From contig MABA01000008.1 in the NCBI GenBank assembly GCA_002162875.1, forward strand, positions 124,001 to 188,000: a stretch of DNA of 64,000 nt. Reading direction: 5' to 3'. The notes below the pieces were generated by a model. That model did no database searches. It worked only from the letters and a program-made list of their open reading frames with translations, and was not told where the DNA came from. The stretch comes from Rhodobacterales bacterium 52_120_T64. GTDB lineage: Bacteria > Pseudomonadota > Alphaproteobacteria > Rhodobacterales > Rhodobacteraceae. The translations under genes and the position numbers were made by a program. Positions 56,866-64,000 of this stretch are shown piece after piece (within the stretch, counting starts at the first letter, position 1; every line of letters starts with the position of its first letter).

Positions 56866-57677
56866 TGGATACGCGCCGTATTCCGGTTCGCCATGATTTG
56901 GCGGCTGAACATCTTCGCGGGCAGGTGGATGTAGGGAACTTCGTTGAAGGCAAGCTGATGGTGGTGGGTGCTTCGATGATTAATCTGGCGCGGAACGCGG
57001 ATCCCGACGCCAATTTGGCGACGCAGCTGTTGTACGGCGAGGGGTTCACGGTTTACGACGAGATCACGGATATGGGGCTGGCTTGGGGGCAATCCGAGCG
57101 GGATGGGTATGTTGGATATGTATCCGCAGCCGGATTGACTGATCCGTTGGAGGGACGAATTGAACAGGTTTCAGCCCTGTCTGCGTTGGTTTTCAGCGAG
57201 CCGGATTTCAAGTCGCAATTGTTGGGCTCCTATTCGCTTGGTTGTCGTGTGGCAGTTGAGGGAGAGGAAAACGGGTATGCGCGATTGGGCGAGGGGATTT
57301 ACACCCCGCTTGTGAATTTGGCGCCTGTTGCTGTGGATTTTGTTAGTGTCGCGGAAAAATTCATCGGATCACCGTATCTTTGGGGTGGGCGCAGCTATTT
57401 TGGGTTGGACTGTTCAGGGTTGGTACAAGTCGCGTTGCAGGCGGTCGGAGTTGATGCGCCAAGGGATGCTGATATGCAAGAGGCGGAGCTGGGGACAGCG
57501 GTTGTTGGTCCAATGCAACGCGGTGATTTGGTGTTTTGGGATGGGCATGTAGGGGTCATGCGTGATGGGGAAAACCTGTTGCATGCAAATGTGCATCACA
57601 TGGCGGTTGTGTCTGAGCCACTGGCCGACGTTACCGCGCGGGCGGAAGGCAAAATTACCGCGACGCGCCGCCTTTAA
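56865..57677 (+). CDS. NlpC/P60-family cysteine peptidase
   Basis: A 270-residue peptidase expected to cut peptidoglycan peptides. SH3-like modules occupy about residues 25-145 (MINLARNADPDANLATQLLYGE and SALSALVFSEPDFKSQLLG), followed by the NlpC/P60 domain with the catalytic Cys in FGLDCSGLVQ, His in DGHVGVM and the third residue in LLHANVHHMA. No signal peptide is evident, so it may act on imported muropeptides, in keeping with the linked aminopeptidase. Start overlaps the upstream stop by one base. Confidence 0.9.
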   Translation: MDTRRIPVRHDLAAEHLRGQVDVGNFVEGKLMVVGASMINLARNADPDANLATQLLYGEGFTVYDEITDMGLAWGQSERDGYVGYVSAAGLTDPLEGRIEQVSALSALVFSEPDFKSQLLGSYSLGCRVAVEGEENGYARLGEGIYTPLVNLAPVAVDFVSVAEKFIGSPYLWGGRSYFGLDCSGLVQVALQAVGVDAPRDADMQEAELGTAVVGPMQRGDLVFWDGHVGVMRDGENLLHANVHHMAVVSEPLADVTARAEGKITATRRL

Positions 57678-58942
57678 CCATTTTCTTGCAGTATACGACC
57701 TGCCAAGTACAGCGAACCACATATCAAGATGCGGGCGGTTGGATCTTTGGATGTAATCTTATCGATGGCATCAGCAACGGATGGGGATTCTTCGGCTACC
57801 ATCCCGACAGAGCGGGCGGCCGTCACGGTTTCCGAGGCTGCCAGTGTTGCAGCTTCGCCTTCAATCGATACGCCGTATAGGCCGGTGGATATTTCAGCCA
57901 AAGGTGCGAGATATCCAGTGATATCTTTGGTGTTTAGCACGCCGCATATCAAATATGTCGGACGGCTGGGCAACCTTTGCAAAGCCTCGACCAATGCCTG
58001 ACCAGCGGCGGGATTGTGACCTCCGTCAAGCCAGAGCTCGGCTTGACCCGCTGCTTGGACAAGTGGGCCATGGCGCAGGCGTTGAAGGCGGGCAGGCCAT
58101 TGGGCGGTTGTTATTGCGGCCTCGCAGGCAGCTTCGTTTTTGCCCAAGGCGCGCAGGGCGGCGATCGCGGCACCTGCGTTTTGGACTTGGTGGGCGCCGA
58201 TCAAATTGGGTAGCGGCAAGTCGAGCAGGCCGTTTTCGTCTTGATAGACCAGCCGCCCGTTTTCTTCCCAGACCTGCCAGTGTTGGCCGTGGATCAACAG
58301 CGCTGCGCCGACTTTGGCGGCCTGTGCTTCGATCACTTCCAATGCGGCGTCTTCTTGCGGGCCGACGACGCAATAGACGCCGCGCTTCAGGATGCCAGCC
58401 TTTTCGGTGGCAATTTCTTCGATGGTTTCACCCAAATATTGTGTGTGGTCGATACTGATCGGGGTGATTACACAAAGGCGCGGGACTTCGACCATGTTGG
58501 TGGCATCCAGACGGCCACCGAGCCCGGTTTCCAACAAAGTGTATTCGGCATCCGTGCGCGAAAAAGCCAGCAGGGCCGCGCAGGTGGTGATTTCGAAATA
58601 AGTGATGGTGATGCCGTCGTTCGCCACAACGCATTCGTCCAGAATTTCGGTTAAGGCTTCTTCGGTGATCAGCTCACCCGCCAGCCGGATACGTTCGTGA
58701 AAGCGGGCGAGATGGGGGGAGGTGTAGGCGTGGACGCGGTCATTGTCGGCCTCTAACCCAGCACGGATCATGGCTTGGGTGGAGCCTTTGCCGTTGGTGC
58801 CCGCAAGGTGAATTACGGGCGGCAGGTGCTTTTCCGGGTTTCCCAGCGCATCGAGCAGCCGAACCATGCGGTCCAGTGTCAGGTCTATGATTTTTGGGTG
58901 GAGCGACATCATCCGCTCTAGAATAATGTCGCTGTCACTCAT
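57674..58942 (-). CDS. folC: Bifunctional folylpolyglutamate / dihydrofolate synthase
   Basis: Adds glutamate to dihydropteroate and folates. The 422-residue Mur-ligase-type protein has the P-loop LAGTNGKGST near residue 48, TSPHLARFHERI, and LLETGLGGRLDATN, with a C-terminal glutamate-ligase domain (WLDGGHNPAAGQALV). The start overlaps the accD stop (ATGA), a pairing common in proteobacteria. It converges with the NlpC gene, tails overlapping by four bases. Confidence 0.95.
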   Translation of the reverse strand: MSDSDIILERMMSLHPKIIDLTLDRMVRLLDALGNPEKHLPPVIHLAGTNGKGSTQAMIRAGLEADNDRVHAYTSPHLARFHERIRLAGELITEEALTEILDECVVANDGITITYFEITTCAALLAFSRTDAEYTLLETGLGGRLDATNMVEVPRLCVITPISIDHTQYLGETIEEIATEKAGILKRGVYCVVGPQEDAALEVIEAQAAKVGAALLIHGQHWQVWEENGRLVYQDENGLLDLPLPNLIGAHQVQNAGAAIAALRALGKNEAACEAAITTAQWPARLQRLRHGPLVQAAGQAELWLDGGHNPAAGQALVEALQRLPSRPTYLICGVLNTKDITGYLAPLAEISTGLYGVSIEGEAATLAASETVTAARSVGMVAEESPSVADAIDKITSKDPTARILICGSLYLAGRILQENG

Positions 58943-59853
58943 TTGGCTGCTTTTGCCTTTTTAGCAGGCGCATCTGGCGCGGGGAGGTCACCATGAACTT
59001 GTGGTGTTTTCCCCATCAGCATTCGCATGATGGTTATCAATTCGTTGCGCATGTCTTGGCGATGAACTACGCGGTCAAGGATGCCGTGATCCAACAGATA
59101 TTCAGCGCGCTGGAATTCTTCGGGCAGTTTTTCGCGAATTGTTTGTTCAATTACCCGCGCACCAGCGAAGCCGATCAGCGCGTTTGGTTCTGCGATGTGA
59201 ACATCGCCGAGCATTGCGTATGACGCCGTAACGCCGCCCGTTGTCGGGTGCGTTAGAACCACGATGTAAGGCAACCCTGCGTCCTTAAGCATTTGCACGG
59301 CAACGGTAGAGCGCGGCATTTGCATCAGGGCCATAATGCCTTCTTGCATGCGTGCACCACCGGCAGCGGAGAAAAGCACGAGCGGAGCTTTTAGCTTCAC
59401 GGCACGTTCGGCGGCGGCGATGATCGCGTTTCCGACGTGCATCCCCATGGATCCGCCCATGAACGAGAAGTTCTGACCCGCGCAAACGACTTTCATCCGG
59501 CCCATGTCGCCCTCAACAACCAGCATAGCGTCATGCTCGTTGGTTTTCTTGCGGGCGTCGCGGATGCGATCGGGGTATTTTTTCTGGTCTTTGAAATGTA
59601 GCGGGTCGGCTGGTGGTTCGGGAACTTTGACCTCGGTAAACAGGCCACCGTCGTACATGGTTTCGAACCGCTCGCGGGGTGTGATGTGCATGTGGTGTTT
59701 GCACGATGGGCAGGTGTTTAAGGCGTCCGATAATTCGCGGTGAAACAGCATGGTTCCGCATTCGGGGCATTTGGTCCACAGGTTATCCGGCGTCTCGCGA
59801 CGGGAAAAAATCGAGTTGATTTTTGGACGGACGTAGTTTGAAATCCAGTTCAT
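58939..59853 (-). CDS. accD: Acetyl-CoA carboxylase carboxyltransferase subunit beta
   Basis: Makes malonyl-CoA with AccA, the first step of fatty acid synthesis. The 304-residue protein has the N-terminal zinc ribbon CPECGTMLFHREL...CPSCKHH and the carboxyltransferase core FSFMGGSMGMHVGNAI, SAAGGARMQEGIMAL and THPTTGGVTASYAMLGD. A Lys/Ala tail (APAKKAKAAK) follows. First gene of the accD-folC pair. Confidence 0.97.
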   Translation of the reverse strand: MNWISNYVRPKINSIFSRRETPDNLWTKCPECGTMLFHRELSDALNTCPSCKHHMHITPRERFETMYDGGLFTEVKVPEPPADPLHFKDQKKYPDRIRDARKKTNEHDAMLVVEGDMGRMKVVCAGQNFSFMGGSMGMHVGNAIIAAAERAVKLKAPLVLFSAAGGARMQEGIMALMQMPRSTVAVQMLKDAGLPYIVVLTHPTTGGVTASYAMLGDVHIAEPNALIGFAGARVIEQTIREKLPEEFQRAEYLLDHGILDRVVHRQDMRNELITIMRMLMGKTPQVHGDLPAPDAPAKKAKAAK

Positions 59854-59917
59854 GTGGCAATCGGCCCCTTTTGCTGCTCTTTAGCCTAATTAATCTGCTG
59901 TTAACGGGATTGCAACG

Positions 59918-60829
59918 TCAGAGCCGTCTTCGGCGCATGATTAACATGAAAATTCCGTAGCCAAATAGCATCGAGGCCAACGAGATCAGCATAGCGGTTT
60001 TCAGTTGCGGACTTTGCAGATCGATATCGTAGAGATAGAAGCTCATCCCGCTGAGTTGGCCTGGGGAATTCATGAACAGCATTACCACCAGATTATTGGC
60101 AAAATGCAGGCCCATTGCGGGCGATAGGGAGCCGAAACGGGCGGTTACATCGGCGAGAATCAAACCCGTAAGCGTCGTGATCGCGACGACAATCCATGCG
60201 TTGCCGCCAAATAGGGTAGGGTTAAAATGGGCAAGGCCGAACAAAACGGAGGGAAGCAACCACCAAATCCAGCGGCTTTTGAATCTTGCGGCAAGTTGTT
60301 GTTGCAAATAGCCACGGAAAACCAATTCTTCAGCGGTGGTTTGCAAGAACAGAAGTATCAGCGCAGGGACAAGCCACGTTAGCCATCTGGCAAGTGGCAT
60401 TTGTTGGATCAGCTCGGCTGCAAAAAAAGTTGTCGTTGCGTCAATCGCTGCCAGCGCAAGGATTATGCTCGCAGCACCACGCCATAACCGCCAGTTGATA
60501 TTTCCAGTTGGTCCAAGCAGCGTGTGTAATGACCGTTTGTGCAAGAACCGCAGGACCAGCCAGAGGGCAGGGATCATTGTCGCGATTAGAGCCAAGCTGG
60601 CGACGGTTGCAAAAATGGTACGGCCTTCTTCGACCTCGCGCATCAGGTTTTGGCCCAATCCCGGTTGTATGTATTCGCCCAAAAACGCGGTTCCGATGCC
60701 CAACGACAAGGTTGTCAGCAGGAATAGCGCGAATACTAGCGCCAGCCCCAATATCGTGCGCCATATCTGTGATCGTTCCTGCGCGGGGGCGATATAGGCC
60801 AGAAAAGCAGGGGAGAGGTGGGGAAACAT
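59918..60829 (-). CDS. CPBP-family intramembrane metalloprotease
   Basis: A 303-residue membrane protein with about eight hydrophobic helices. The CPBP/Abi active-site motifs are present: EELVFRGYLQ (EExxxR), LAHFNPTLFGGNAW and ALGLHFANNLV. Such proteins cut prenylated or peptide substrates within membranes, or serve immunity functions; nothing nearby points to a bacteriocin. The ATG at 60829 follows GGAG; the frame continues 17 codons upstream without support. Confidence 0.85.
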   Translation of the reverse strand: MFPHLSPAFLAYIAPAQERSQIWRTILGLALVFALFLLTTLSLGIGTAFLGEYIQPGLGQNLMREVEEGRTIFATVASLALIATMIPALWLVLRFLHKRSLHTLLGPTGNINWRLWRGAASIILALAAIDATTTFFAAELIQQMPLARWLTWLVPALILLFLQTTAEELVFRGYLQQQLAARFKSRWIWWLLPSVLFGLAHFNPTLFGGNAWIVVAITTLTGLILADVTARFGSLSPAMGLHFANNLVVMLFMNSPGQLSGMSFYLYDIDLQSPQLKTAMLISLASMLFGYGIFMLIMRRRRL

Positions 60830-60950
60830 GGAGGCTCCGAATAAAAGTCGAAGGGTAACCTTGGAAAATTCGCTTAGCAATGCTTGAGATTTGGGGCGTC
60901 AGTCACTATTGCTGGTTTTAACAAAATAAACCCAACAGGAGTTGCCCGAA

Positions 60951-62684
60951 ATGAATTCCGGACCTATCGATAAATCCAACCTTCCCAGCCGTCATGTAAC
61001 CGAGGGGCCAGAACGTGCGCCGCACCGTTCATATCTCTATGCGATGGGGTTGTCGGAAACGGAAATTCACCAGCCGCTTGTTGGTGTTGCGACATGTTGG
61101 AACGAGGCTGCACCGTGTAATATCGCGCTGAACCGTCAGGCGCAGTCGGTTAAATCCGGCGTTAAAGTTGCCAAAGGTACGCCGCGCGAATTTACGACGA
61201 TCACCGTGACCGATGGTATCGCGATGGGCCATGAAGGCATGCGTTCGTCATTGGTTAGTCGCGAGGCGATTGCCGACACGGTTGAGCTGACAATGCGTGG
61301 GCACTGTTACGATGCGTTGGTTGGTTTGGCTGGTTGCGATAAATCGCTTCCGGGTATGATGATGGCGATGCTGCGTTTGAACGTACCTTCAGTGTTCTTG
61401 TACGGCGGGTCGATCCTGCCGGGTCGATTTGAAGGCCGTGATGTGACGGTTCAGGATGTATTCGAGGCCGTGGGCCAACATCAGGCTGGCAATATGTCGA
61501 CTGAAGATTTGATGCGTTTGGAAGCTGTGGCTTGCCCATCCGCTGGCGCTTGTGGTGGCCAGTTTACCGCCAATACGATGGCATCGGTTTCCGAAGCTAT
61601 TGGTTTGGCGCTATTCCAGTCCGCTGGCGCGCCTGCACCGTATGAAAGCCGCGACGCTTTTGGCGAGGCTTCTGGCGAGGCAGTAATGAACCTGTTGAAG
61701 CACAACATTCGCCCGCGTGATATCGTTACACGCAAGGCACTTGAAAACGCGGCACGGATTGTGGCGTGTACAGGTGGTTCGACCAACGCGGGGCTGCATT
61801 TGCCAGCGATGGCGCATGAAGCGGGCATTGATTTTGGTCTTGAGGATGTTTGTGACATCTTCCGCGACACGCCTTACTTCGTCGATCTGAAACCGGGTGG
61901 GCAATATGTAGCCAAGGACTTGTTCGAGGCAGGCGGTATTCCAATCGTCATGCGCGAGCTTGGAAAAGCAGGCCTGTTGCACGAAGAATGCATGACGGTT
62001 TCCGGTCGCACAATTGGCGAAGAAGTTGACCGCGTTGCTGGCGAAGCGGACTGTAAAGTTATCTATCCGGTTGAAACGCCTATCTCTAAAACTGGTGGTG
62101 TTGTTGGTCTGAAGGGCAATCTTGCACCAGACGGAGCGATTGTGAAAATCGCTGGTATGACCGAAGAAGAAACAGTGTTTACTGGTCCTGCGCATGTGTT
62201 TGAGTGCGAAGAAGATGCGTTCGAGGCCGTGCAGAACCGTACCTATAAAGAAGGCGAAGTTCTGGTTATTCGGAATGAAGGTCCATCTGGCGGCCCCGGC
62301 ATGCGCGAGATGCTGGCAACAACAGCGGCGCTTTCCGGCCAAGGTATGGGCAAGAAAGTTGCGCTGATTACGGATGGTCGTTTCTCGGGTGCTACACGCG
62401 GGTTCTGCGTGGGTCACGTTGGACCGGAGGCTGCACATTGCGGGCCGATCGCATTGGTTAAAGATGGCGACATGATCACGCTGGACGCGCAAAAAGGCGA
62501 GATTTCCATTGATGTTTCCGACGAGGAAATGGCCAAGCGTAAAACTGAATGGAAAGGTCCGCGGGATACGATCTATTCGTCAGGCGCGCTCTGGAAATAC
62601 GCCCAGCAGGTTGGTGCAACCAACAAGGGCGCCGTTACGCATCCGGGCGCGAAGATGGAAAAGCACATCTATGCGGATCTTTAA
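60951..62684 (+). CDS. ilvD: Dihydroxy-acid dehydratase
   Basis: Dehydrates dihydroxy acids in isoleucine, valine and leucine synthesis. The 577-residue enzyme shows [30 protein letters not shown] and [17 protein letters not shown] (cluster cysteines), and [21 protein letters not shown] near the end. AGGAG sits nine bases before the ATG at 60951; an earlier TTG is too close to it. The gene downstream starts inside its last 14 bases. Confidence 0.97.
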   Translation: MNSGPIDKSNLPSRHVTEGPERAPHRSYLYAMGLSETEIHQPLVGVATCWNEAAPCNIALNRQAQSVKSGVKVAKGTPREFTTITVTDGIAMGHEGMRSSLVSREAIADTVELTMRGHCYDALVGLAGCDKSLPGMMMAMLRLNVPSVFLYGGSILPGRFEGRDVTVQDVFEAVGQHQAGNMSTEDLMRLEAVACPSAGACGGQFTANTMASVSEAIGLALFQSAGAPAPYESRDAFGEASGEAVMNLLKHNIRPRDIVTRKALENAARIVACTGGSTNAGLHLPAMAHEAGIDFGLEDVCDIFRDTPYFVDLKPGGQYVAKDLFEAGGIPIVMRELGKAGLLHEECMTVSGRTIGEEVDRVAGEADCKVIYPVETPISKTGGVVGLKGNLAPDGAIVKIAGMTEEETVFTGPAHVFECEEDAFEAVQNRTYKEGEVLVIRNEGPSGGPGMREMLATTAALSGQGMGKKVALITDGRFSGATRGFCVGHVGPEAAHCGPIALVKDGDMITLDAQKGEISIDVSDEEMAKRKTEWKGPRDTIYSSGALWKYAQQVGATNKGAVTHPGAKMEKHIYADL

Positions 62685-63330
62685 GTTCCTGACTAAAGGG
62701 GCGGCGCTTGTCGCCCTTTCTGTTTTGGTCGCGTGCACGGGCGTGCAGGATACCGCGACGGGGCCAACACCTATACCGAAAGCGGTACGGGTGACGGCAG
62801 GGGATGTTGCGGTTGTGATTGCTGCGCCCGACGGGTTTTGCATTGATCGCGCCACGATAGCCGAGAGCACTAAAGGAGCATTTATGTTCCTAAGTGATTG
62901 TCGGGTCGTTGCCAGCACTGGCAAAGCGTCGCGTGTGCCGATTTCGTCCATTCTTACGGCCAGTATTTCGCCAACGGGTCTGGCTGGCAGCGAGAACGGG
63001 ATGAAGCCGGCGCTTGGCGCTTTGGGGCAGTTTCTTGCAACGCCAGTCGGTGTGTTTTCCCTGAGCAAAAGCCAGGTGAACGGTGCCACTAGCATTCTTC
63101 AAACCAAACAAACGGATACAGCTCTGTACCTGTTGGTGGAAGATAACGCGTTTAGCGACGAAGCGGGTGTGTCCAACCGTTACTGGCGGGCTTTTACAGA
63201 GGTAAACGGGAGGTTGGTTGCGTTATCGGTAACCGGATATTCTGATTCCGACCCAGAGGAAAAACGCAGCTTACGCATTATTCGTTCGTTCATGCAAGCG
63301 ATTGTTGATGCGAACACGGCGACTTCGTGA
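62671..63330 (+). CDS. Putative lipoprotein overlapping the end of ilvD
   Basis: A 219-residue protein whose N-terminus is a lipoprotein signal: basic start, hydrophobic [10 protein letters not shown] with a lipobox ending LVAC-T. The mature part is mostly beta-like and ends in a helical [16 protein letters not shown]. The ATG at 62671 lies inside the last codons of ilvD in another frame, with GGAA in range. Not recognised; expression would depend on ilvD. Confidence 0.78.
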   Translation: MRIFKFLTKGAALVALSVLVACTGVQDTATGPTPIPKAVRVTAGDVAVVIAAPDGFCIDRATIAESTKGAFMFLSDCRVVASTGKASRVPISSILTASISPTGLAGSENGMKPALGALGQFLATPVGVFSLSKSQVNGATSILQTKQTDTALYLLVEDNAFSDEAGVSNRYWRAFTEVNGRLVALSVTGYSDSDPEEKRSLRIIRSFMQAIVDANTATS

Positions 63331-63935
63331 GCTTTTTCGGAAAGCCTAAGGCCGCACCGTTATTACCGGCAATTGATGTACCGGAGGGGTTTCATGTTCC
63401 GCCCAAAACGCAGTGGGGCTTTACGCCGCAATTGCATAGCGAAATTGCGCAAGACGGGATTTATGGAAATATCATGACGGGCACTGCGCTCGGTCCGCAG
63501 GTGACATTGCATCACGGCGGGGATGGGTCGCAGTTTTCGATCCGGCAGACGGATGATTATGGCGCGGGACTGGTTTTTGATTTCGGCGATTTCGCGGGCG
63601 CTTTTTTCTCGTTGGCGTTCGAAATTCCGGCCGAAGGTGTGCAGGGCTTGGGCCGTCAGGATTTACTACGGTTTGTTTTGCGCACGCAGACCGCGGAGCC
63701 GTTCGAAGCCTATGCACGGCTGAACCTGTGCCATGGTCCCAATACAGAACAAATCGTGCGGATGATTAATATTGGCGCGGGTGAAAGCTTCGCCGAGTTT
63801 GACATATTTTATACCGAGTATGAACCGAAACGCGCTGCTAGCGCGTGGATCGATCTGATTATCAATGATCCAGCGCATAAGCGGGTTACGTTGGAGGAAG
63901 TGATAATTTTGCGGCGGGCAAGGGCCAGCCTGTAG
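63327..63935 (+). CDS. Conserved hypothetical protein (possibly DUF6478)
   Basis: A 202-residue protein with a GTG start that overlaps the upstream stop (GTGA). It is rich in beta-like segments (QFSIRQTDDYGAGLVFDFGDFAG, FVLRTQTAEPFEAYARLNLCHG) with no signal peptide or membrane helix. I associate it loosely with DUF6478 of Rhodobacterales, from memory and unverified. It ends an ilvD-lipoprotein-hypothetical run. The last 65 bases of the window hold no gene I can support. Confidence 0.65.
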   Translation: MSFFGKPKAAPLLPAIDVPEGFHVPPKTQWGFTPQLHSEIAQDGIYGNIMTGTALGPQVTLHHGGDGSQFSIRQTDDYGAGLVFDFGDFAGAFFSLAFEIPAEGVQGLGRQDLLRFVLRTQTAEPFEAYARLNLCHGPNTEQIVRMINIGAGESFAEFDIFYTEYEPKRAASAWIDLIINDPAHKRVTLEEVIILRRARASL

Positions 63936-64000
63936 GTTTCGGGTTGATTGGCAGATTTGGGCAGACTACCGTTCAGTAAGTTTTTAAAAAAGGCATTGTT

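Noticed and set aside
57955-58458. 167-codon plus-strand open frame
   Set aside because: Antisense to folC; Arg-rich shadow.
61611-62492. 293-codon minus-strand open frame
   Set aside because: Shadow of ilvD; Cys/His/Asn-rich and featureless.

Overview
This window is a gene-dense piece of an alphaproteobacterial chromosome, most likely from the Rhodobacteraceae / Roseobacter group. That placement is inferred from gene neighbourhoods (ppiC-argJ-mutT, mutY-DUF721-dsbA, the flagellar export block ending in a SltF-like muramidase, waaA-lpxK with a DUF4170 protein, leuCD and leuB split by a few kilobases, asd next to a beta carbonic anhydrase) and from protein style. Base composition looks moderate (near half GC) and fairly even. 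I see no rRNA or tRNA gene, insertion sequence, prophage, CRISPR array or attachment site. About 68 protein genes can be supported, plus two decayed genes.

Layout. 1-2.5 kb: SurA/PpiC-like foldase (5' end cut off), argJ and mutT; then an RND/MMPL exporter on the minus strand. 4.9-8.7 kb: pgl, aroQ, a YhhQ-type queuosine-precursor transporter with a candidate preQ1-I riboswitch over its ribosome binding site, a short leader peptide with a strong terminator, an ABM-domain protein, a histidine phosphatase and arfB. 8.9-13.5 kb: glutathione-dependent formaldehyde oxidation (adhC/frmA and fghA/frmB) with an NYN-OST-HTH protein between them, a 52-residue hydrophobic protein, a YaiI-family protein, rsmJ and a HAD phosphatase. 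13.5-14.7 kb: two pseudogenes (zinc-independent MDR oxidoreductase and CaiB/BaiF CoA-transferase). 14.8-22.3 kb: slt, dapA, a small P-loop kinase-like protein, smpB, alkB, mutY, DUF721, and a DsbA-family protein. 22.3-27.3 kb: minus-strand flagellar export genes (sltF-like, flhA, fliR, flhB, FliJ-like small protein). 27.5-32.6 kb: recQ, a FadL-type porin, amtB-glnK. 32.9-39.6 kb: PBP1A-type synthase, lpxK, waaA, DUF4170, cysQ-like, tldE/pmbA. 39.7-43.1 kb: LysR, M32 carboxypeptidase, DUF6653-like protein, VOC protein. 43.3-51.2 kb: leuC, leuD, membrane protein, secreted EEP hydrolase, metallophosphoesterase, epimerase with divergent LysR, leuB. 51.2-64 kb: a non-coding stretch with an 11-bp triple repeat, rhodanese sulfurtransferase, secreted small protein, asd, carbonic anhydrase, small helical protein, M17 aminopeptidase, NlpC/P60, folC, accD, CPBP protease, ilvD, lipoprotein, hypothetical.

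How it fits together. Most genes are core metabolism: leucine/branched-chain (leuCD, leuB, ilvD), lysine/aspartate (dapA, asd), arginine (argJ), aromatic (aroQ), fatty acid (accD), folate (folC), lipid A/Kdo (lpxK, waaA), envelope (slt, PBP1A), ammonium uptake and its control (amtB-glnK), translation quality control (arfB, smpB), and oxidised-guanine repair (mutT and mutY). I did not find a convincing wholly new system. The items most worth a second look are the preQ1-I-like element before the queuosine transporter, the short peptide/terminator unit at 6.87-7.05 kb, the tandem repeat after leuB, the decaying CoA-transferase/MDR pair, the NYN protein inside the formaldehyde operon, and a WaaA-like protein without the usual active-site Glu motif.
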